Below, in pieces: positions 7,793 through 11,868 of a stretch of 11,868 nucleotides of DNA (positions within the stretch are counted from its first letter, which is position 1; each line of letters begins with the position of its first letter). The notes below the pieces were generated by a model. It was not told where the DNA came from and ran no database searches. It saw only the letters and a program-made list of their open reading frames with translations. The position numbers were made by a program, and so were the translations under genes. The stretch is from an uncultured Spirochaetia bacterium (GTDB lineage Bacteria; Spirochaetota; CALGPD01): NCBI GenBank assembly GCA_937960625.1, contig CALGPD010000122.1, positions 1 to 11,868 on the forward strand. Direction: 5' to 3'.

Positions 7793-7797
7793 GGAAG
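7791..7797 (+). promoter_or_regulatory. Ribosome binding site that fixes the modA start
   Basis: AAGGAAG begins at the stop codon of the acetyltransferase gene and ends five bases before the ATG at 7803. It supports that ATG over an in-frame ATG at 7689, which lies deep inside the upstream gene and would add 38 residues before the signal peptide. Confidence 0.75.
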
Positions 7798-7802
7798 AAA
7801 AA

Positions 7803-8561
7803 ATGAAAAAGATATTGATAATTTTATTATTTGCATTTTTAATGTATAATTGCAGCGGCACAAAGGTTTCAGAAAAGAAAGTGCGCGTTGCTGTTGCGGC
7901 TAACGCTTTTGAAGTGTTTAAACTCGTAGCAAAAGAATTTGAGAAGAAAACCGGAATTAAATGTGAGATTATTTCAGGTTCTTCGGGTAAATTAACACGT
8001 CAAATTATTAACGGCGCTCCATATCACGTTTTTCTGGCTGCGAATATGAAATACCCAAAAACGCTTTTCAAAAAAGGACTAGCAACGGCTTTACCTAAAA
8101 TATACGCGAAAGGGGCTTTGGTTTTATGGAGCATGCTGCCCAGTAAACTTGAAAAAGGGTTAAAAACACTTGAAAGCCCTTCAATATCAAAATTGGCAAT
8201 CGCTAATCCCGAAGTCGCTCCTTACGGCGTTGCCGCTGTACAGGCTTTTAAAGCATTAAAAGTGTATGACAATCTAAAAGAAAAGTTAGTTTATGCTCAA
8301 AACATTTCTAAAACTAATCACTATATTACTACTAAAACAGTTGATATGGGAATAACCGCAAAATCAGCAGTTATGAGTAAACGAATGAAAAATAAGGGTA
8401 AATGGATAGAAATTCCGGTGAAATATTATTCCCCTGTATTGCAGGGCATGGTTATAACAAAATACGGTGAAAAAAATCTATATGCCGAAAAATTATATAA
8501 ATTTGTGCTTTCAGAAACTAGTGTAGAATTGTTTAAAAAAGCAGGATATGTTTTTGATTAA
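7803..8561 (+). CDS. modA: Molybdate ABC transporter substrate-binding lipoprotein ModA
   Basis: ModA captures molybdate (or tungstate) outside the membrane and delivers it to ModB/ModC. From the ATG at 7803 it has 252 residues. The N-terminus MKKILIILLFAFLMYNCSG is a lipoprotein signal peptide with the lipidated Cys at 17. Asn at -1 and Tyr at -2 are unusual for a lipobox. The mature protein starts the periplasmic-binding fold with VRVAVAANAFEVFKLVAKEF. It shows the ModA hallmarks SGSSGKLTRQIINGAP and HVFLAANMKYPKTLFKKGLA, then NPEVAPYGVAAVQAF, which lines the oxyanion site. The usual Asp in the D-V-F-L motif is His here (YHVFLAAN). A longer frame starting at 7689 is rejected because it runs through the acetyltransferase gene and puts the signal peptide in the middle. 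Its place beside nif genes fits supply of Mo for the cofactor. Confidence 0.94.
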   Translation: MKKILIILLFAFLMYNCSGTKVSEKKVRVAVAANAFEVFKLVAKEFEKKTGIKCEIISGSSGKLTRQIINGAPYHVFLAANMKYPKTLFKKGLATALPKIYAKGALVLWSMLPSKLEKGLKTLESPSISKLAIANPEVAPYGVAAVQAFKALKVYDNLKEKLVYAQNISKTNHYITTKTVDMGITAKSAVMSKRMKNKGKWIEIPVKYYSPVLQGMVITKYGEKNLYAEKLYKFVLSETSVELFKKAGYVFD

Positions 8562-8576
8562 TCATAAGGTGAAGAA

Positions 8577-8978
8577 ATGAATAAATTAAAGGCAAAGATA
8601 ACGGGTTTTGAATGCAGTGAAAACATCGCAATTATAAATACTGATGTTTCCGGTTCCAGCCTTTCGTCGATTGTTATAGAAAACGAAGAAACCGCTCCTT
8701 ATCTAAAAATCGGAAATAGTATTGATTTGTTATTTAAGGAGACCGAAGTTTCCCTTGCTAAAGAATTATCTGGGTTTTTAAGTTTTAGAAATAGAATAAA
8801 AGTAAGGATTAAAGAAATAAATACCGGAGAAGTTTTTTCAAAAATTACTCTCGACCATCAAGGCACGGATATTGTTTCTATTTTAACCAATACTTCTTTA
8901 CAATCAATGGATGTCAAACAAGGAGAAGAAATCGAGGCGATTATAAAAGCAAATGAAATAACTATAAGCCCGGAGTAA
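8577..8978 (+). CDS. Di-Mop (tandem TOBE) molybdate-binding protein, ModG-like
   Basis: This 133-residue cytoplasmic protein consists of two Mop/TOBE repeats. The first spans about residues 2-62 (LKAKITGFECSENIAIINTD to FKETEVSLAKE). The second spans about 69-130 (SFRNRIKVRIKEI to EAIIKANEITI). No helix-turn-helix precedes them, so it is not a full ModE regulator. Proteins of this build, such as ModG of Azotobacter, assemble into oligomers that bind molybdate and buffer the cell pool. The order KETEVSLAK followed by SFRNR also resembles the C-terminal accessory region of long ModC proteins. It could therefore be a detached domain of the transporter ATPase. It sits between modA (15-base gap) and modB (4-base gap), an order I recall from Campylobacter mod operons. 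AAGGTGAAG precedes the ATG. Confidence 0.85.
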   Translation: MNKLKAKITGFECSENIAIINTDVSGSSLSSIVIENEETAPYLKIGNSIDLLFKETEVSLAKELSGFLSFRNRIKVRIKEINTGEVFSKITLDHQGTDIVSILTNTSLQSMDVKQGEEIEAIIKANEITISPE

Positions 8979-8982
8979 TAAT

Positions 8983-9675
8983 ATGTTTTTTAAAACTTTT
9001 ATCGCGGCAGGATTGAACTGGTTTCCTTTATATAATTCTATCAAACTCGCTGTAATTACAACGGTGATTTTATTTTTTATAGGTATTTTAATTGCCTATC
9101 CTCTGGCTCACAGCAGGAAAAAATTCAAAGCCGTGTTTGAGACAATGATAAACATTCCCCTTGTTATACCTCCAACTGTATTAGGGTTTTATTTTATTAT
9201 GATTTTTGGAACTAATACGGGAATTGGGAAATTTTTGAAATCTTTTTTCGGCATTGAATTGGTTTTTACTTTTTCAGGAATGATTGTTATTTCCGTTTTG
9301 TTCAGCCTGCCGTTTATGGTCAATGCTTTAAAAAACGGGTTTGAGGGGCTGCCCGGTTCATTGCGTGAAGCTTCATACACTCTTGGAAAATCAAGGCTTC
9401 AAACCCTTATATACGTTTTGCTTCCCAATATGAAACCTTCAATATTAACCGGTGTAGTATTAACTTTCGCGCATACTCTGGGAGCGTTCGGTGTAATATT
9501 AATGGTTGGCGGTAATATTCCGGGTAGAACGCGCGTTGCTTCTGTTGAGATATATAATTATCTGGACACAATGAATTACTCCGCTGCGCATACCTTTGCT
9601 ATTATAATGTTCGTTGTTTCTTTTACGATTTTATTATCCGTGAATATTTTTAACAAGAAAGTTTTAAACGGATAA
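8983..9675 (+). CDS. modB: Molybdate ABC transporter permease ModB
   Basis: ModB is the membrane channel subunit of the molybdate importer. The 230-residue length is normal for the family. About five hydrophobic segments can be seen, near residues 18-42, 55-76, 93-114, 152-176 and 203-222. The cytoplasmic EAA loop that contacts the ATPase is REASYTLGKSRLQTLIYVLLP (128-148). The run HTLGAFGVILMVGGNIPG (164-181) is characteristic of ModB. IPLVIPPTVLGFYF (58-71) is the usual early membrane segment. The Shine-Dalgarno sequence CGGAG overlaps the end of the upstream Mop gene, so translation is probably coupled. Confidence 0.95.
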   Translation: MFFKTFIAAGLNWFPLYNSIKLAVITTVILFFIGILIAYPLAHSRKKFKAVFETMINIPLVIPPTVLGFYFIMIFGTNTGIGKFLKSFFGIELVFTFSGMIVISVLFSLPFMVNALKNGFEGLPGSLREASYTLGKSRLQTLIYVLLPNMKPSILTGVVLTFAHTLGAFGVILMVGGNIPGRTRVASVEIYNYLDTMNYSAAHTFAIIMFVVSFTILLSVNIFNKKVLNG

Positions 9676-9678
9676 ATC

Positions 9679-10557
9679 ATGATTAAGATTGATATAAAAA
9701 AACAACTTAATTCATCTCACGGCAAAATGCTATTAGATGTTAACTTAAATATCGAAAAGCAGTCTTTTGTCAGTATTTTCGGGCAGTCCGGAGCAGGAAA
9801 AACAACCATACTCAGAATACTCACGGGCCTTGATGAACCGGATTCAGGCAGAATAGTAGTAAACAATGAAATCTGGTATGACAGTGAAAACAAAATTAAT
9901 CTCGCTGTACAAAAAAGAGGTATCGGATTTGTTTTTCAGGATTATTCGTTGTTTAATAATATGAGTGTTAAAAGAAACATCGAGTTTGCCGCGGGAAAAA
10001 ATTTTGACCAGGGTTTTATAAACCGTTTGCTGGAAATCAGCGGATTAAAACAGCTTGAAAACCAGAAACCGGGTAAATTATCCGGGGGGCAGAAACAACG
10101 CCTTGCGCTTGTGCGCGCTGTCGCGAGAAAACCGGATATTTTATTGCTGGATGAGCCTTTATCCGCTCTTGATAAAAAAACGAGGTTATATTTACAGGAT
10201 GAAATTTTAAAAATACACAGCGAGTTTAAAATTACTTCAATTCTCGTTAGTCATGATATAAGCGAAGTTTTTAAATTAGCCGGTACTGTTTATGTGCTTG
10301 AAAACGGCTGTATAGTTGAGCAGGGCAAACCCGGAGAAATCTGGATTGAAAATAAAATTAGCGGCAAATATAAATTTAGCGGAGAATTACTGGATAAAAG
10401 CAAAGATGACTTCATGACTATTTTAACGGTTTTAATCGGCAACAACGTTATACGCGTTGTTTCTACCGACAAGGAAGCGGAAAACTTTGAAATAGGCGAT
10501 ACGCTGATTGTTTCATCCAAAGCTTTTAATCCCATAATTTTTAAGAAAAATGAGTAA
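9679..10557 (+). CDS. modC: Molybdate ABC transporter ATPase ModC
   Basis: ModC hydrolyses ATP to drive molybdate uptake through ModB. The Walker A motif is GQSGAGKTT (35-43), the Q-loop FVFQDYSLF has Gln87, the ABC signature is LSGGQKQR (134-141), Walker B is ILLLDEP (154-160) and the H-loop is LVSHD (His192). After the ATPase domain, residues about 232-290 form a single short TOBE-like domain ending in SSKAFNPIIFKK. At 292 residues the protein is shorter than ModC proteins of about 350 residues that carry a two-part C-terminal domain. The separate di-Mop protein upstream may supply the missing part. It starts 3 bases after modB and its last codons overlap the start of nifV by 8 bases (ATGAGTAA). 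Confidence 0.95.
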   Translation: MIKIDIKKQLNSSHGKMLLDVNLNIEKQSFVSIFGQSGAGKTTILRILTGLDEPDSGRIVVNNEIWYDSENKINLAVQKRGIGFVFQDYSLFNNMSVKRNIEFAAGKNFDQGFINRLLEISGLKQLENQKPGKLSGGQKQRLALVRAVARKPDILLLDEPLSALDKKTRLYLQDEILKIHSEFKITSILVSHDISEVFKLAGTVYVLENGCIVEQGKPGEIWIENKISGKYKFSGELLDKSKDDFMTILTVLIGNNVIRVVSTDKEAENFEIGDTLIVSSKAFNPIIFKKNE

Positions 10558-11659
10558 AATAAAGTTTTTAGACACAACGCTGCGAGACGGGGAACAAGCT
10601 CCCGGAGTTATTTTTTCGCCTGAACAGAAAATTCAAATAGCGCGTATGCTTGATGAATGCGGTGCTGATATAATAGAAGCGGGTATTCCGGCCATGGGTG
10701 ATGAAGAAATTACCGCGCTTAAAAAAATTAACACTCTCAACCTTAACGCGGAATTGTTAACGTGGAACAGAATGAAAACCTGTGATATTGACGCTTCAAT
10801 TAAAACGGGAATAAAAAACGCGCACATTGCCATTCCTGCTTCCGGCATCCACATTGAAAAGAAATTTAATAAAACCCCTGACTGGGTTATATCCGAAATT
10901 AAAGACGTTGCCTCTTACGCGCATAAAGCCGGGCTTTTCGTTTCCATAGGCCTTGAAGACGCGAGCCGTGCGGACATGAATTTTATTAACCGGGTAATTG
11001 CGGAGCTTAAACCCCTTGGAATAACTCGTTTTAGGTATTCTGATACTCTCGGCATAGAAACGCCGTTCAACGTGTTTGAGCGTATCTCAACAATAATTAA
11101 AAAGCACAACGTGCAGATTGATTTTCACGCTCACAATGATTTCGGCATGGCAACAGCCAACACGTTCTCGGCATACAAAGCCGGAGCTGAAATAATAAGC
11201 GTTAGCGTAAACGGGCTGGGGGAACGCGCGGGCAATACTCCTTTTGAAGAAATCGCGTTAGCTATAAAGTATTTAAACACAACGGATATAAATATAAACT
11301 TTCCCGTTCTAAAATCCCTTTCCAAAAAGGTTGAAGAATACTCGGGCATTAAAACGGGCAAATTAAAACCCGTTTTTGGAGACAACGTGTTTACCCACGA
11401 ATCCGGTATACACGTTGACGGTTTAATAAAATCCCCTGACGTTTACTCGTTTTTTCCTCCTGATGAAATCGGGGCTGAGACCAAAATAACAATAGGCAAG
11501 CACACGGGAACGCGTTCCATAATTTATTTACTCTCACAACGAGGAATAACCGTAACCGAAGAACAGGCAACGAAGATAAGGTCCGCGCTGCTTTTAGAGC
11601 TAAAGACAAGCAAAGACGTCGGCATTGATAATCTGGTTGAGATTTATCATGGGCTTTGA
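10550..11659 (+). CDS. nifV: Homocitrate synthase NifV
   Basis: NifV condenses acetyl-CoA with 2-oxoglutarate to give homocitrate, the organic ligand of the molybdenum in FeMo-cofactor. The 369-residue protein begins with the DRE-TIM motif FLDTTLRDGEQAPGV (6-20). The metal-binding HAHNDFGMATAN has His193 and His195, GLGERAGN is at 222-229, and HESGIHVDG (283-291) is the usual C-terminal active-site motif. RDGEQAPGV and the nif context favour homocitrate synthase over isopropylmalate synthase. There is no long regulatory C-terminal domain, which also argues against LeuA. In C. pasteurianum this enzyme is split into two genes (nifV omega and alpha); here it is one. The ATG overlaps the modC stop region, and no Shine-Dalgarno of its own is obvious beyond TTAAGAAAA, so translational coupling is likely. 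It ends in TGA, unlike its neighbours. Confidence 0.95.
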   Translation: MSKIKFLDTTLRDGEQAPGVIFSPEQKIQIARMLDECGADIIEAGIPAMGDEEITALKKINTLNLNAELLTWNRMKTCDIDASIKTGIKNAHIAIPASGIHIEKKFNKTPDWVISEIKDVASYAHKAGLFVSIGLEDASRADMNFINRVIAELKPLGITRFRYSDTLGIETPFNVFERISTIIKKHNVQIDFHAHNDFGMATANTFSAYKAGAEIISVSVNGLGERAGNTPFEEIALAIKYLNTTDININFPVLKSLSKKVEEYSGIKTGKLKPVFGDNVFTHESGIHVDGLIKSPDVYSFFPPDEIGAETKITIGKHTGTRSIIYLLSQRGITVTEEQATKIRSALLLELKTSKDVGIDNLVEIYHGL

Positions 11660-11675
11660 GGTTGAGGTTTAATAA
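11660..11675. other. Short convergent gap between nifV and the minus-strand remnant
   Basis: Only a few bases separate the nifV stop from the end of the putative minus-strand frame. I see no GC-rich hairpin followed by a T run here, so no intrinsic terminator can be called for the operon. Termination may lie further downstream or be factor-dependent. Confidence 0.4.
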
Positions 11676-11868
11676 TTATTTTTTATTTTCCTGATTTTTA
11701 ACAAAATTCATTGCTTTATCGGATAATTCTTCAACACTCATGTGTTTAAATAAATTTTTACGCCATTTTCAATTATATTTTTTCGGGCGAGTTTTTTTCC
11801 AGCTTTTTATTGAAGATTTTATATTTTCAAATGGATTCTCGTTGTTTTCAAATTCTAATATATAAGAC
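11676..11868 (-). pseudogene. Possible decayed or truncated gene end on the minus strand, PIN-domain-like
   Basis: Read on the minus strand from the window edge, one frame gives YILEFENNENPFENIKSSI followed by KSWKKTRPKKYN and a TGA at 11769-11771. The same frame then reopens as KWRKNLFKHMSVEELSDKAM and ends in TAA at 11676-11678. The first part resembles a segment that I recall from small PIN-domain proteins (S-W-I-L-D-Y-E-N-x-x-N-P-F-E). A run of seven A on this strand (11792-11798) could be a frameshift point, because the neighbouring frame continues WKKLARKNIIENGVKIYLNT before stopping. The expected later PIN motif (K-D-A-L-H) is not found. This looks like a broken gene, but the rest lies outside the window and the assignment is tentative. 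Confidence 0.3.

Noticed and set aside
7689..7802. Longer ModA starting inside the acetyltransferase gene
   Set aside because: The extra 38 residues are an out-of-frame read of the upstream gene and would bury the lipoprotein signal peptide.
11671..11684. AATAATTATT followed by T residues as an operon terminator
   Set aside because: It is a short AT-only palindrome with no loop and would not form a stable hairpin.
11769..11771. TGA as a recoded tryptophan or glycine codon
   Set aside because: All tryptophans in the conserved Nif and Mod motifs use TGG, none of the thirteen genes contains an in-frame TGA, and nifV ends in TGA at the expected length.

Overview
The window is a single unidirectional nitrogen-fixation gene block on the + strand, cut at its 5' end inside nifD. 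It is AT-rich, compact and looks like an anaerobic bacterium with a Clostridium-type molybdenum nitrogenase. The main evidence is the roughly 52-residue insertion in the C-terminal half of NifD, a short NifK without the N-terminal extension of the Azotobacter protein, a thioredoxin-like [2Fe-2S] ferredoxin of the C. pasteurianum type, and molybdate-uptake genes lying between nifB and nifV. The exact phylum cannot be fixed from this sequence. The ModA lipobox (Asn before the Cys) is not typical of Bacillota, and the nif set could have been inherited horizontally, so a non-clostridial anaerobe is quite possible.

Layout: nifD (partial), nifK, nifE, nifN and nifB (radical SAM fused to a NifX domain) are followed by a stand-alone NifX-family protein, a [2Fe-2S] ferredoxin, a GNAT acetyltransferase, modA, a two-Mop-repeat (TOBE) protein, modB, modC and nifV. 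Gaps are 1 to 59 bases and modC overlaps nifV by 8 bases, so all thirteen genes are probably one transcript. Its promoter would lie upstream of the window, where nifH (and often nifI1/nifI2) would be expected. About 209 bases after nifV hold no intact gene. On the minus strand there is what may be the decayed end of a PIN-domain-like gene, interrupted by a stop and cut by the window edge.

How the genes fit together: NifDK is the catalytic MoFe protein. NifB makes the iron-sulfur core of the cofactor, and NifEN is the scaffold where molybdenum and homocitrate are added. The NifX-family domains probably carry cofactor intermediates. ModA/ModB/ModC import molybdate and the Mop protein probably buffers it. 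NifV makes homocitrate. The ferredoxin probably donates electrons or interacts with the MoFe protein. The acetyltransferase is the one member with no assigned place in this scheme. nifU, nifS, nifW and nifZ are absent from the window. There is no vnfG/anfG between nifD and nifK, so this is not a V- or Fe-only system.

Nothing here amounts to a wholly new system. The points most worth a second look are the acetyltransferase inside the operon, NifN keeping all three P-cluster-type cysteines, the doubled NifX domains, the free-standing di-Mop protein and the decayed gene at the 3' edge.
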